NCBI GenBank assembly: GCA_947488325.1
Contig: CANKYZ010000002.1
Location: 248,001-312,000, forward strand
DNA: 64,000 nt
Direction: 5' to 3'
Source of the DNA: an uncultured Erythrobacter sp.
GTDB taxonomy: Bacteria; Pseudomonadota; Alphaproteobacteria; Sphingomonadales; Sphingomonadaceae
The notes beneath the pieces are model-generated. The model saw nothing but the letters and a program-made list of their open reading frames with translations. It did no database searches and was not told the DNA's origin. Positions within the stretch are counted from its first letter, which is position 1. Each line of letters begins with the position of its first letter. Below, piece after piece: positions 1 through 8,647 of this stretch. The position numbers were made by a program, and so were the translations under genes.

Positions 1-99
1 CTCGCAAATTCATCAGACTACCCCAGCATCGCCAGTTGCAAACTGCGCCGTCTTCTCAAGCGACCGCCCCAGTTAAATCATCAAACTGCTAGAGTTATG
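1..99. other. Left edge, no gene recognised
   Basis: Downstream flank of the pdh operon. All three plus-strand frames are open from the window edge for 20 to 40 codons and then stop (at about 76, 91 and 126), so the C-terminus of a plus-strand gene from outside the window could end here, but none of the short peptides is recognisable. The stretch just before the pdhB terminator is otherwise featureless. Confidence 0.3.
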
Positions 100-136
100 A
101 AAAGGGAGGCCGCGAGGACATCGTAGCCTCCCTTTT
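100..136 (-). terminator. Rho-independent terminator after pdhB
   Basis: An 11-bp perfect inverted repeat, AAAAGGGAGGC and GCCTCCCTTTT, is separated by a 15-nt loop and lies 8 bases beyond the pdhB stop codon. Read on the minus strand the stem ends in TTTT, as expected for an intrinsic terminator of the ftsB-pdhA-pdhB transcript. Because both arms end in A or T runs it could also stop a transcript arriving from the left. Confidence 0.75.
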
Positions 137-143
137 CTTACTC

Positions 144-1502
144 TTAGACGTAACAAACCCTCTTCACTGCCTCGACAATCCGCGGCGGATCGATCAGCGC
201 GAGCTTTTCGAGGTTCGCGGCATAAGGTAGTGGGACGTCTTCATTACATACGCGCAGAACCGGGGCATCGAGATGATCAAAACCCTCCTCCATGCAGATT
301 GCCACAATTTCACTGGCGATGGAGCAAGTTGGCCAGCCTTCCTCAGCGATAACTAGGCGGTTCGTCTTCGCCAGACTGTCCAGCACGGCTTGCTTATCAA
401 GCGGGCGCAATGTGCGAAGGTCGATGATTTCCACATCGATGCCTTCTGCTGCCAGTGTTTCAGCTGCCTCCAACGCCATTCCAACACCAATTGAGTACGT
501 CACGATGGTCGCATCTTTGCCTTCTTTGACAACTCGCGCCTTGCCGATGGGCAATACGTGATCGTCAAGATCGGGTACATCATAGCTGCGGCCATAAACC
601 AATTCGTTTTCAAGGAAGACGACCGGGTCCTCCGAACGGATTGCAGCCTTCATCAGACCCTTTGCATCGGCGCTGTCATAGGGTGCGATGACAATCAGTC
701 CGGGGACGCTGGCATACCATGGACCGTAATTCTGGCTGTGCTGCGCGCCAACACGGCTCGCCGCACCATTCGGGCCGCGAAATACGATTGGACAGCGCAT
801 CTGGCCACCACTCATATAGTTGGTTTTGGCCGCTGAATTCACGATGTGATCTATCGCCTGCATCGCGAAATTAAAGGTCATAAACTCAACGATAGGCTTC
901 AATCCGCCCATCGCCGCACCCGCACCAATTCCGGCAAAACCATATTCAGTGATCGGTGTGTCGATGACACGTTTTGGACCAAATTCTTCGAGTAGGCCCT
1001 GTGTGACCTTGTAAGCACCTTGATACTCGGCGACTTCCTCACCCATGACGAAAACACGGCGATCAGCGCGCATTTCTTCTGCCATGGCATCACGTAAAGC
1101 ATCACGCACTTGCGTACTGGTGAAGGATGTACCGGCAGGGATTGCGGGGTCGTTCACCGCAACCACTGCCGCGGGCGCTTCCGCTGCGGGTGCAGGAGCA
1201 GGAGATGCTGCTGGGGGCGGTGCAGGAGCTTCCGCGCCAGAGCCAGAATCCTCCCCTTCCCCTTCCCCTTCGATCTGTGCAATCACCGTACCTACAGCGA
1301 CATTCTCAGCCCCTTCGGCAACCAGAATCTTGGTCAGAACACCTTCATCGATGGCCTCAAACTCCATCGTGGCTTTATCGGTTTCGATCTCAGCGATAAT
1401 ATCACCCGGCTCGATCGCGTCGCCTTCTGCTTTAAGCCATTTGGCGAGCGTGCCTTCTTCCATCGTTGGTGAAAGAGCGGGCATTTTGAGTTCGATAGCC
1501 AT
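144..1502 (-). CDS. pdhB: Pyruvate dehydrogenase E1 component subunit beta, lipoyl-domain fusion
   Basis: E1 beta of the pyruvate dehydrogenase complex; with E1 alpha it decarboxylates pyruvate and acetylates lipoyl groups in the cytoplasm. Residues 1-80 form a lipoyl domain with the attachment motif ETDKA (Lys43). An Ala/Pro-rich swinging linker follows (about 85-115), then the transketolase-like E1 beta fold from about residue 125. The 452-residue length exceeds a plain E1 beta by roughly one lipoyl domain, a fusion normal in alphaproteobacteria. Its ATG overlaps the pdhA stop as TGATG, so translation is probably coupled. The related E1 beta subunits of branched-chain or acetoin dehydrogenases normally lack the N-terminal lipoyl domain, which favours PDH. 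pdhC (E2) is not in the window. Confidence 0.97.
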   Translation of the reverse strand: MAIELKMPALSPTMEEGTLAKWLKAEGDAIEPGDIIAEIETDKATMEFEAIDEGVLTKILVAEGAENVAVGTVIAQIEGEGEGEDSGSGAEAPAPPPAASPAPAPAAEAPAAVVAVNDPAIPAGTSFTSTQVRDALRDAMAEEMRADRRVFVMGEEVAEYQGAYKVTQGLLEEFGPKRVIDTPITEYGFAGIGAGAAMGGLKPIVEFMTFNFAMQAIDHIVNSAAKTNYMSGGQMRCPIVFRGPNGAASRVGAQHSQNYGPWYASVPGLIVIAPYDSADAKGLMKAAIRSEDPVVFLENELVYGRSYDVPDLDDHVLPIGKARVVKEGKDATIVTYSIGVGMALEAAETLAAEGIDVEIIDLRTLRPLDKQAVLDSLAKTNRLVIAEEGWPTCSIASEIVAICMEEGFDHLDAPVLRVCNEDVPLPYAANLEKLALIDPPRIVEAVKRVCYV

Positions 1503-2611
1503 CAGTATTTCTCCACCAGAATATCGGTGTAGAGTTCGGCTGGCTGCGGTTCCGGTGAATTTTCGGAGAAGTCTGCTGCTTCGGTCACAATTTTTCGAAT
1601 GCCTTTGTCGATAGCTTTCAGATCAGCTTCATCATGTCCCGCCTCAATCAGCACACTTTTCATACGCTCAATCGGATCATGGTTGTCGCGCTGTTCTTGG
1701 ACCTCATCACGAGTCCGATATTTGGCGGGATCGGACATAGAATGCCCGCGATAGCGATAGGTGTTAAGCTCCATCAGAACCGGCCCATTGCCTTCACGCA
1801 CATGTTTAAAGGCGACCTCGGCAGCGGCACGGACTTCTAGGACATTCATCCCGTCAACTTCCATCCCAGGAATGCGGAATGCAGTGCCGCGGCGATGGAA
1901 CCGTGTTTCTGCTGATGAACGCGAACTGGCCGTTCCCATCGCATATTGGTTGTCCTCTACGACAAAGACGATTGGCAGTTTCCAAAGGGCAGCCATGTTG
2001 AAGGTTTCATAGACCTGCCCTTGGTTCGCCGCTCCATCGCCGAAATAGGCAAGGCACAAGCCGCCGTCTTCGTTATATTGATGCGCGAGAGCCAGCCCGC
2101 CACCAAGCGCAACTTGCGCCCCAACGATACCATGACCGCCATAAAACTTATGCTCTGTGCTGAACATATGCATTGAGCCGCCCTTGCCCCCTGAAATGCC
2201 AGCCTCGCGACCGGTCAGTTCGGCCATAATGACTTTGGGATCGATGCCATAGGCGAGCATGTGCCCGTGATCACGGTAACCTGTGATTACGCTGTCACGG
2301 TCATTGTCGAGAGCCGATTGTAAACCAATCGCGACCGCTTCCTGTCCAATATATAGGTGGCAGAAACCGCCAATCAGTCCAAGGCCATAAAGTTGGCCAG
2401 CTTTCTCTTCGAACCGGCGGATCAACAGCATCTGACGATAGAATTCGAGCATTTGCTCGTCATTCGCAACGAAACTTTTCGCGGCTTCGAATTCCTCTTG
2501 AAGCGAATGAAGGATGAAATCAGGATCTTCAATCGAACTGCCAGTTTCAGATACCTTGGAAGCCGCGCGACTCTTTGCCGGCGCCTTTCTGGCTGCGGGT
2601 TTCTTCGCCAA
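1502..2611 (-). CDS. pdhA: Pyruvate dehydrogenase E1 component subunit alpha
   Basis: Thiamine-diphosphate-binding E1 alpha subunit, partner of PdhB. The TPP-binding motif GDGAANQ and the downstream loop YRGHSMSDP, which corresponds to the phosphorylation loop region of the family, are both visible. A Lys/Ala-rich leader of about 30 residues precedes the catalytic fold. The ORF track starts at a GTG (2629). I prefer the TTG at 2611, because GAAGGAA lies 7 nt upstream of it and itself overlaps the GTG start; this gives 369 residues. The gene sits between ftsB (168-nt gap) and pdhB (1-nt overlap), the usual alphaproteobacterial order. Confidence 0.95.
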   Translation of the reverse strand: MAKKPAARKAPAKSRAASKVSETGSSIEDPDFILHSLQEEFEAAKSFVANDEQMLEFYRQMLLIRRFEEKAGQLYGLGLIGGFCHLYIGQEAVAIGLQSALDNDRDSVITGYRDHGHMLAYGIDPKVIMAELTGREAGISGGKGGSMHMFSTEHKFYGGHGIVGAQVALGGGLALAHQYNEDGGLCLAYFGDGAANQGQVYETFNMAALWKLPIVFVVEDNQYAMGTASSRSSAETRFHRRGTAFRIPGMEVDGMNVLEVRAAAEVAFKHVREGNGPVLMELNTYRYRGHSMSDPAKYRTRDEVQEQRDNHDPIERMKSVLIEAGHDEADLKAIDKGIRKIVTEAADFSENSPEPQPAELYTDILVEKY

Positions 2612-2779
2612 TGTGTGATTCCTTCTCACTTAATCACGTGCATCACCTCGCAGGAGATCGCGCGTGCCAATTCATGCGTTTCATATAGGCACGCGAGCAC
2701 ACATTACGCAACGGAAACAACCGCTTTCGCCAAATCGGTGACTTTTGATCAATTTGCGAACCAAAGGTCCGTTCTGTAA

Positions 2780-3079
2780 TTATTCTTCTTCTAGAATAAC
2801 CACTATTTCATCAGGGTGAATCACGCCCAAATCGGACCGGACTAGCTCGCTAATTAAGTCAGGATCTGCGCCGCGCGGATCAAGCAATTCAACCCGATTG
2901 CGCAACGCGTCACGCTGATCGGTCAGAACTGCAATACGAGCCTTTCGCTGTTCAAGCGCTTCGTCGCTTTCAGCCCATGCCAAAAGTCCTGTCGGGCCAG
3001 CAATTGCCGAAACCGTCAGGACAACAAGGAGCACGAGCGCAAGCGCCTGCTTCAAATGTTCCTTAGGTGGTCTGTGCAT
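2780..3079 (-). CDS. ftsB: Septum formation initiator family protein (FtsB-like)
   Basis: Small bitopic division protein of the FtsB/DivIC family, expected to form the FtsQBL scaffold at the septum. One hydrophobic segment (LALVLLVVLTVSAIAG) follows a short basic N-terminus. A heptad-like coiled coil (EALEQRKARIAVLTDQRDAL) comes next, then a C-terminal acidic segment. The track starts at a GTG (3094). The ATG at 3079 has AGGA 8 nt upstream and gives 99 residues, the usual size. Location directly upstream of pdhA is typical for alphaproteobacterial ftsB. Family assignment rests on architecture, length and context because FtsB sequences diverge strongly. Confidence 0.8.
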   Translation of the reverse strand: MHRPPKEHLKQALALVLLVVLTVSAIAGPTGLLAWAESDEALEQRKARIAVLTDQRDALRNRVELLDPRGADPDLISELVRSDLGVIHPDEIVVILEEE

Positions 3080-3186
3080 CGTCCCAATCCTCACTCCAAT
3101 TGCACAGAATCATAGTTAACCGGCCGCATCAAGAGAAATGAGCTCTTCGGTGCAAAAAACAGCAATATTAGGACGAATTGGGCTGT

Positions 3187-4347
3187 TTAGTAGGATCGAG
3201 GCAGGCCTAATACGTGTTCAGCGAGGTAGGATAGGATCAGATTGGTAGAGATTGGCGCGACAGTATAAAGACGCGCTTCGCGGAATTTGCGCTCAACATC
3301 ATATTCCTCTGCAAAGCCAAACCCGCCAAAAGTTTGCACGCACATGTCCGCTGCCGCCCAACTGGCCTCTGACGCAAGCAGTTTAGCCATATTGGCTTCT
3401 TCGCCGGGATTGCCGCCCTCATCATACACTTGTGCCGCATGGTAGACCATCAATTCGGCAGCGCACATTTGAGCGTAACAGCGCGCGATGGGGAACTGGA
3501 TGCCCTGATTTTGCCCAATGGGTCGGGCAAAAACGTTGCGGTCACTGGCATAGGCTGTAGCTTTTTCAATGAACCATTTCGCATCGCCAATACATTCAGC
3601 ACCAATCAGTATTCGTTCTGCATTCATGCCAGACAGAATGTAGCGAAAACCCTTTCCCTCTTCGCCAACGAGAGCGGTGGTCGGGATACGCAGATCGTCG
3701 AAGAACACTTCGCATGAGGAGTGATTCATCATCGTGCGGATGGGTTTGATACTCATGCCGGACTTTAATGCTTCGTGCATGTCGACAAGGAACATCGACA
3801 GTCCATCCGTCTTCTTGGCGACCTGATCGCGCGGAGTGGTCCGCGCCAGCAACAGCATCAGGTCGGAATGTTCGGCCCGACTGGTCCAGACTTTCTGGCC
3901 GCTGATGATATAATCGCCGCCGTCCCGAACGGCCCGTGTCTTCAAACTGAGGGTATCGGTTCCACTGGTTGGCTCGGACACACCAAATGCCTGAAGTCGC
4001 AATTCGCCGCTGGCGATCTTGGGAAGATATTCGTTCTTTTGCGCGTCGCTGCCGTACCGCAGAAGCGTGTTCATGATGTACATTTGCGCATGGGCAGAAC
4101 TACCATTGCAGCCCGACGCCTGAATTTCCTCCATGATCACACAAGCAGCATCTAGGTTCAGCCCGCTGCCGCCGAATTCATCAGGAATCAGCGCCGCTAG
4201 GAAACCTGCTTTGGTAAGCGCATCAACGAACTCGCTTGGATATTGCCGCGCGGCATCCTTTGTCCGCCAATATTCACCAGGAAAATCCTCGCATAATGCT
4301 CTGACCGTGCGGCGAATTTCGGCAAGCTGTTCATCTTCAGACTGCAT
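3187..4347 (-). CDS. Acyl-CoA dehydrogenase family protein
   Basis: FAD-dependent acyl-CoA dehydrogenase of 386 residues. It shows the FAD/substrate motif FGVSEPTSGTDT (about 121-132), the W-T-S segment near residue 155 and the C-terminal GGFGFAEEYDVERKFREAR. In medium-chain enzymes the catalytic Glu lies in YEGT near the C-terminus. Here that segment reads TVAPIS, so the Glu is absent. A Glu at residue 244 (MNAERILIGAE) matches the alternative catalytic position of isovaleryl-CoA dehydrogenase (LERLVL), so the enzyme is probably active on branched or otherwise unusual acyl-CoAs. It is divergent from the haloalkane dehalogenase gene across a 135-bp intergenic region. Substrate unknown. Confidence 0.9.
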   Translation of the reverse strand: MQSEDEQLAEIRRTVRALCEDFPGEYWRTKDAARQYPSEFVDALTKAGFLAALIPDEFGGSGLNLDAACVIMEEIQASGCNGSSAHAQMYIMNTLLRYGSDAQKNEYLPKIASGELRLQAFGVSEPTSGTDTLSLKTRAVRDGGDYIISGQKVWTSRAEHSDLMLLLARTTPRDQVAKKTDGLSMFLVDMHEALKSGMSIKPIRTMMNHSSCEVFFDDLRIPTTALVGEEGKGFRYILSGMNAERILIGAECIGDAKWFIEKATAYASDRNVFARPIGQNQGIQFPIARCYAQMCAAELMVYHAAQVYDEGGNPGEEANMAKLLASEASWAAADMCVQTFGGFGFAEEYDVERKFREARLYTVAPISTNLILSYLAEHVLGLPRSY

Positions 4348-4405
4348 GGATTTCCTGTATCAAATGTTCGCACACTGATTGCCCGCTCACCGCGCGCAAG
4401 TCCAC

Positions 4406-4441
4406 CTGACCGATTTGCTAAGGTAAATTCTAACTGGTCAG
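4406..4441. promoter_or_regulatory. Inverted repeat between divergent acyl-CoA dehydrogenase and dehalogenase genes
   Basis: CTGACC at 4406-4411 and GGTCAG at 4436-4441 form a spaced inverted repeat. The right arm lies in the near-palindrome AACTGGTCAGT. It sits in the 135-bp divergent promoter region and could be an operator for a TetR-type regulator of both genes. This is inference from position and symmetry; no regulator gene is adjacent. Confidence 0.3.
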
Positions 4442-4482
4442 TCTTTTTGTGCTACTCAATTTTCTGATTGGAGAAGAGAATC

Positions 4483-5394
4483 ATGCAAATCCTGACAGCC
4501 GCCCTCGATCGCTTTTCAGCAATTCCGGATTATCCGTTCGCCGAGAACTGGATCACTGTTGATCTGGGAGACGGGCATTCGGGAAAGATGCATTATATTG
4601 ACGAAGGGCCAAAGGATGCGCCGCCAGTTCTGCTGTTCCACGGCGAACCAAGCTGGAGCTTTCTCTACCGCAAAATGATTCCAGAACTGCTTGCAGCAGG
4701 GTTTCGCTGCCTTGCCCCAGATCTGATTGGATTCGGCAAAAGCGATAAGCCGGACAATGCCAGTTTCTACACGTATGACCGGCACATTTCGTGGCTGAAA
4801 CAATGGCGCGATGCAGTTGTCCCGCAATCGGCAGCGTTGTTCTGTCAGGATTGGGGTGGATTGTTAGGTCTGCGGATGGTGGGCGAAGAGCCTGAGAAAT
4901 TCTCCTGCGTCGTCGCCAGTAACACATTTCTGCCAACCGGCGGCACGCCCTCGCCCGCATTTCTGGCTTGGCGTGAATTTGCAAAATCATCGCCAGGTTT
5001 TCTGATCGGTGACCTGCTACAACGTGCAACAGCAACGGAGCGTTCATCCGAGGAGATAGCCGCTTACGACGCGCCCTTCCCCGATGAACCGAGCAAGGCT
5101 GGCGCGCGCGCCTTCCCGCAGCTGGTTCCTGTCGAAGACGGAATGGACGGGATCGAACAGAACAAAGCCGCATGGGAAGGGCTCGCCGCTTTTGACAAGC
5201 CATTTCTAACCCTGTTCGGTGAAGATGATCCCGTGACCGGCGGACTGGCACAGCCTTTGATCGACCGGATAAAGGGAGCGAAAGGTATGCCGCATGCCAT
5301 GCTCTCAACCTGCGGCCATTTCTGTCAGGAAGATCGCCCGGTTGAACTGGCGCAGGGCGTGATCGAGACCGCAAAGAAGGCTGGATTCCTCTGA
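4483..5394 (+). CDS. Haloalkane dehalogenase (alpha/beta hydrolase, HLD-I-like)
   Basis: Probable haloalkane dehalogenase, hydrolysing a carbon-halogen bond to alcohol plus halide. The oxyanion region HGEPSWSFLYR and the nucleophile elbow CQDWGG (Asp123, Trp124) match subfamily I enzymes such as DhlA, where the Trp after the nucleophile helps bind the halide. A cap-domain Trp (FLAWREFAK) may be the second halide ligand. An acid in GEDDPVTG and a His in CGHFCQED complete the triad. The track starts at TTG 4468, but GGAGAAG lies 6 nt before the ATG at 4483, giving 303 residues. The stop overlaps a possible start of the MFS gene. Substrate range cannot be told; some relatives show little activity. 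Confidence 0.85.
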   Translation: MQILTAALDRFSAIPDYPFAENWITVDLGDGHSGKMHYIDEGPKDAPPVLLFHGEPSWSFLYRKMIPELLAAGFRCLAPDLIGFGKSDKPDNASFYTYDRHISWLKQWRDAVVPQSAALFCQDWGGLLGLRMVGEEPEKFSCVVASNTFLPTGGTPSPAFLAWREFAKSSPGFLIGDLLQRATATERSSEEIAAYDAPFPDEPSKAGARAFPQLVPVEDGMDGIEQNKAAWEGLAAFDKPFLTLFGEDDPVTGGLAQPLIDRIKGAKGMPHAMLSTCGHFCQEDRPVELAQGVIETAKKAGFL

Positions 5395-5465
5395 ACAGCG
5401 TAACGACGGAAAGCAGCCAGCCTCACTCAACACAAGGCTATCTTAGCAAAGGGCAGGAATATGCA

Positions 5466-6638
5466 TTGGCGGTGACGGCGGCGGTCGTCACCGCCAATGC
5501 CTATTACATCCACCCTATCATCGGTGAAGTTGCGGGCGATTTCGGAGTCAGCAACTCTCAAATTGGCCTCGTTCCTGCGCTCAATCAACTTGCGTTGGCG
5601 CTCGGCATTTTGCTGCTATTGCCGCTGGGTGATCGCTATTCAAACAAGACGCTGTGCATTGCCTTTGTCACCGCGCAAAGCGGGTTCATGCTTGCCATGG
5701 CGCTGGCACAAAGCTTTGTGTTGTTCACGATTGCCTCAATGCTGCTCGGTTTTGTGACTATCGCGCCGTATCTGATTCCTGCTTTCGCATCGAAACGTGT
5801 CGCGCCTGAACGGCTGGGCCACGTCATGGCATTCCTCACCGCTGGGGTGATCTTCGGCATCCTAGTCGCAAGGGTCGGTGCAGGTATCCTCGCTGCGGAG
5901 TTTGGGTGGCGCGTAGTCTATTGGTGCGCCTTTGGCCTAATGGTGAGCGTGACACTGTTGCTACCACTTACACTGAAGACCGACAAGCGAAGCGCGGGCC
6001 AGATGCGCAAAGAGCCGCAGACTTCCTATTTCGCATTGCTTATATCGGTGTTCACACTCTCCTGGTCGCACCGCGATATGGTGGTCTCTGCTGTCATTCA
6101 GGGCTGCAATTTTGCCGCATTCACCGCGACATGGCTCGCATTGGCTCTGCACCTTACCAGCGATGCGATGGGATACGGGGTCGATACGGTCGGATATATC
6201 GCAGGCATTGCGGCGCTCAGCATCTTGTCGACTCCACGGCTTGGAAAGTGGGCTGACAAGATCGGTGCTCGCAAAGCACGATTGATTGCGGCGCTGGTGC
6301 AATTGGTTGGAATCGCTTTGATGTATCCGCTGGGTTGGAATGTCTGGGCGGTGATCGTGCCGCTTGTCATCGTAAACCTTGTCGGACCGACCATTGATGT
6401 CACCGGGCGCATGACCTTCCTTGCACTGGAACCCGCCATTCGAACACGGCTGACCACCAGTTACATCGTCACCATGTTCCTTGGTGGATCAATGGGAAGT
6501 ATACTCGGTACAGCAATCTACGATTTCGGCGGCTGGGCAGGAACATGCGCATTGCTGCTGGCCATTTCGGCAAGTGTGGTAGCCCTATCATTCTGGGCAG
6601 AGCGCAACTGGAAATCACAGATGGCGGGGGCAATCTAA
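5466..6638 (+). CDS. MFS transporter
   Basis: Major facilitator superfamily transporter of about 390 residues with roughly 12 hydrophobic helices. The loop between helices 2 and 3 carries the short MFS signature PLGDRYSNK. The TTG at 5466 has AGGA 7 nt upstream, but starting there puts the first membrane helix at the very N-terminus. The frame stays open upstream to a CTG at 5391, which overlaps the dehalogenase stop (CTGA) and has AAGAAGG 8 nt before it; that would add a 25-residue cytoplasmic tail. The gene is probably cotranscribed with the dehalogenase, so it may import haloalkane-type substrates or export products. This role is inference. Confidence 0.85.
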   Translation: MAVTAAVVTANAYYIHPIIGEVAGDFGVSNSQIGLVPALNQLALALGILLLLPLGDRYSNKTLCIAFVTAQSGFMLAMALAQSFVLFTIASMLLGFVTIAPYLIPAFASKRVAPERLGHVMAFLTAGVIFGILVARVGAGILAAEFGWRVVYWCAFGLMVSVTLLLPLTLKTDKRSAGQMRKEPQTSYFALLISVFTLSWSHRDMVVSAVIQGCNFAAFTATWLALALHLTSDAMGYGVDTVGYIAGIAALSILSTPRLGKWADKIGARKARLIAALVQLVGIALMYPLGWNVWAVIVPLVIVNLVGPTIDVTGRMTFLALEPAIRTRLTTSYIVTMFLGGSMGSILGTAIYDFGGWAGTCALLLAISASVVALSFWAERNWKSQMAGAI

Positions 6639-6783
6639 AAGAAGGCCTACGGACCCAAAGGGTTCGCGACAGCGCCCAATCCAAAAGCCGCTCAAACAGA
6701 AAAGCGCCCGCCCGCAGCGAAGCGGCCGTCAGGCCATCCAAGTGAGGAAACCACACGCCCGATGGTGCGCGAAAAAATAAACG

Positions 6784-6857
6784 TGTCCCCGACAGGACTC
6801 GAACCTGTGGCCTTCGGATTAGGAATCCGACGCTCTATCCACCTGAGCTACGGGGAC
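6784..6857 (-). tRNA. tRNA-Arg (anticodon CCT)
   Basis: A complete cloverleaf reads on the minus strand. The acceptor stem is GTCCCCG/CGGGGAC and the D arm contains TAGCTCAGGTGGATAGAGC. The anticodon stem-loop is TCGGA-TTCCTAA-TCCGA with anticodon CCT (reads AGG). The T arm is ACAGG-TTCGAGT-CCTGT, and the discriminator is A. CCA is not encoded. It lies 33 bp downstream of the DUF1178 gene on the same strand and may be cotranscribed with the grxC operon. Confidence 0.97.
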
Positions 6858-6890
6858 TTGGCGAAACCAATAGCACCGCCTGCCCCCTAA

Positions 6891-7388
6891 TCAATTGAGT
6901 TTGTCGGGCGGAGCGATTGGAAAAGGCAATGGAGCGACTTGCACCCCTTCATCGACCAGCGCTTGTGCCTCTTCCAGACTGGCCTGACCGTGGATTGGCA
7001 TCTCGTCCCGCTCACCATAGTGCATTTCGCGGGATTGCTCGGCAAAGTTCTTGCCAACCCATGTGCTGTTCTTCAGCGCCTTGTCTTGCGCCTCAGCAAG
7101 TTCATTCAGAGCCTTTTTAACTTCAGCAGGCATCGGCTTGTTTGAAAAGGGTTTTTCTTCCACTCTCACAGGCATCTGCGGGGCGCGTTCTACAATTCCA
7201 GTGCTTTCCGTTGAGCTATTGCCTTTGGCCGAAACTGCCGGAGCCATCACTGCTTTACCAACCTGCGACGAACCACATTCCGGGCACGTCACAAGACCGC
7301 CCGCTGCCTGATCATCATAATCAGAGGAAGAGCCAAACCACCCTTCGAAACGGTGGCCTTCATTGCAGCTGAGGTCGAATACAATCAT
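6891..7388 (-). CDS. DUF1178 family protein
   Basis: Small cytoplasmic protein of unknown function, 165 residues, recognised by the N-terminus MIVFDLSCNEGHRFEGWF and a CPECGS zinc-ribbon-like half-site near residue 40. The middle is low complexity, and a conserved charged region with HYGERDEMPIHGQAS follows. The track ORF extends to 7697, but its first 103 residues lie over the amidase gene in another frame and are not real. The ATG at 7388 is 7 nt after the amidase stop. The context is an operon with grxC and the nitrilase-family gene, an order commonly seen in alphaproteobacteria. Confidence 0.9.
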   Translation of the reverse strand: MIVFDLSCNEGHRFEGWFGSSSDYDDQAAGGLVTCPECGSSQVGKAVMAPAVSAKGNSSTESTGIVERAPQMPVRVEEKPFSNKPMPAEVKKALNELAEAQDKALKNSTWVGKNFAEQSREMHYGERDEMPIHGQASLEEAQALVDEGVQVAPLPFPIAPPDKLN

Positions 7389-7395
7389 CGCCCGC

Positions 7396-8223
7396 TCAAT
7401 TGGTGATTTCGCGGCGATTGGCAAGGCTGGGGACCTGTTCACGCACATCCGTGATGCGCGATAGGTCAATGTTGCAAAACCCCAAACCCGGCCCTTCGCC
7501 GCCCATGTCCAACAGCACTTCGCCCCATGGATCAACAACAAGGCTGTGTCCGTAGGTTTCGCGACCATCATCGTGCCGCCCCACTTGCGCTGCAGCGATG
7601 ACAAAGGCGCTTGCTTCAATCGCACGGGCGCGCAGCAGAATGTGCCAGTGCGCTTTGCCCGTGGGGACGGTGAAAGCAGACGGAATGGCAATGGCATCGC
7701 ATTTCCGATTGCCCAGCTCTGCGAACAATGCGGGGAAACGCATATCGTAACAAATGGTCAAACCAAGGCGCCCGAGCGGCGAATTACTCACCGAAACCAC
7801 TGTCTCGCCCGCTTGATAGGCGTTGCTTTCGCGCCATACTTCGCCTGTCGATAGTTCGACATCGAACATATGAATTTTGTCATAGGATACGGGTTTTTCC
7901 CGCCCATCATGATCACAACCAAAATACATTGCGCGATTGGCCCAGTGGCCCGTTTCCGATTGAACCGGCATTGAACCAAGCGCGATGTCGATCGCACATT
8001 CTCTCGCGCAATTCGTCAACCGTTCAGCCATATCATCTGTATAATCACCATCGATCCATTTGGACGCTCGCTTCCGATTACGGTCGAGCAGGATCGCCAT
8101 TTCTGGCGTGAACAGCACACGCGCACCCTGCCCCGCCGCCTCTCGCGCAGCTCCCTCAATAGCAAGCAGATTGGCCTCCGGATTGATGCCCGAATTCATC
8201 TGAAATACTGCGATTTTAGGCAT
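7396..8223 (-). CDS. Carbon-nitrogen hydrolase (Nit/omega-amidase-like)
   Basis: Nitrilase-superfamily amidase of 275 residues with the catalytic triad Glu41 (TPEMA), Lys116 (YDKIHMFD) and Cys158 (TICYDMRFP). Motifs and length fit the Nit1/Nit2-like branch, whose members hydrolyse deaminated glutathione or omega-amides. Its neighbour grxC makes a glutathione-repair role attractive, but the exact substrate is inference. Start ATG 8223 lies 9 nt after the grxC stop, and the stop lies 7 nt before the DUF1178 start, so the three genes form one operon. Confidence 0.9.
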   Translation of the reverse strand: MPKIAVFQMNSGINPEANLLAIEGAAREAAGQGARVLFTPEMAILLDRNRKRASKWIDGDYTDDMAERLTNCARECAIDIALGSMPVQSETGHWANRAMYFGCDHDGREKPVSYDKIHMFDVELSTGEVWRESNAYQAGETVVSVSNSPLGRLGLTICYDMRFPALFAELGNRKCDAIAIPSAFTVPTGKAHWHILLRARAIEASAFVIAAAQVGRHDDGRETYGHSLVVDPWGEVLLDMGGEGPGLGFCNIDLSRITDVREQVPSLANRREITN

Positions 8224-8232
8224 ATGAGCCAG

Positions 8233-8496
8233 TCAACCTTCCAGCAGCGCGTCGAGTTTGCCCGATGCATTAAGAGCGGCCAATTCGTCTGAACCACCTA
8301 CATGAACGTCACCAATGAAGATTTGCGGCACTGTGCGTGCTTGCGGCGCTCGGCTCAACATTTCGTCACGCTTTGCGCCGCCCATGGTGATATCATGCTC
8401 TTTGTACTCTACGCCCTTGCTAGAAAGCAGGCGCTTTGCTCGGACGCAGAATGGGCATGTGAATTTGGAATAGATATCGATTGTTGGCTTAGTCAT
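8233..8496 (-). CDS. grxC: Glutaredoxin 3
   Basis: Glutathione-dependent dithiol oxidoreductase of 87 residues. The active site CPFC (Cys14/Cys17) lies at the end of strand 1. The cis-Pro motif TVPQIF and the glutathione-binding GGSDEL segment are also present. Length is normal for GrxC. It is the first gene of the grxC-amidase-DUF1178 operon and is divergent from the small heat-shock gene across 200 bp. Confidence 0.95.
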   Translation of the reverse strand: MTKPTIDIYSKFTCPFCVRAKRLLSSKGVEYKEHDITMGGAKRDEMLSRAPQARTVPQIFIGDVHVGGSDELAALNASGKLDALLEG

Positions 8497-8548
8497 ATAA
8501 CAGTCCCGTTTGGGCGCTTAGGTCTGCGCAATGCAGCACCTTGGACCT

Positions 8549-8577
8549 CTTGAAAGCTATCTTGCTAGACCTAACTA
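8549..8577 (+). promoter_or_regulatory. Candidate RpoH (heat-shock) promoter of the hsp20 gene
   Basis: CTTGAA (8549-8554) and CCTAACTA (8570-8577) are separated by 15 nt, resembling the sigma-32 pattern CTTGAA / CCCCATnT. It would produce a leader of about 110 nt before the hsp20 ATG. The same bases can be read as a sigma-70-like TTGAAA-N16-TAACTA, so the sigma factor is uncertain. Confidence 0.4.
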
Positions 8578-8647
8578 ATGCGTGTCGGCGCGTTCCGCCA
8601 GTCTTGGGGAACACTAGCCGCTGGCGAAAAGGCAAGCGCTGCATGAG

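Noticed and set aside
4553-5374. 273-codon minus-strand ORF opposite the dehalogenase
   Set aside because: Arg/Pro/Ser-rich antisense translation; the plus-strand gene has a full catalytic triad.
6469-6756. 95-codon minus-strand ORF between the MFS gene and the tRNA
   Set aside because: More than half lies over the MFS gene, with a Leu/Arg/Pro/Ser-rich antisense composition; no ribosome binding site seen.
7389-7697. N-terminal 103 codons of the 268-residue ORF ending in the DUF1178 protein
   Set aside because: They lie over the amidase gene in another frame, have a composition unlike protein, and the family starts at MIVFDLSC, for which a well-placed ATG exists at 7388.
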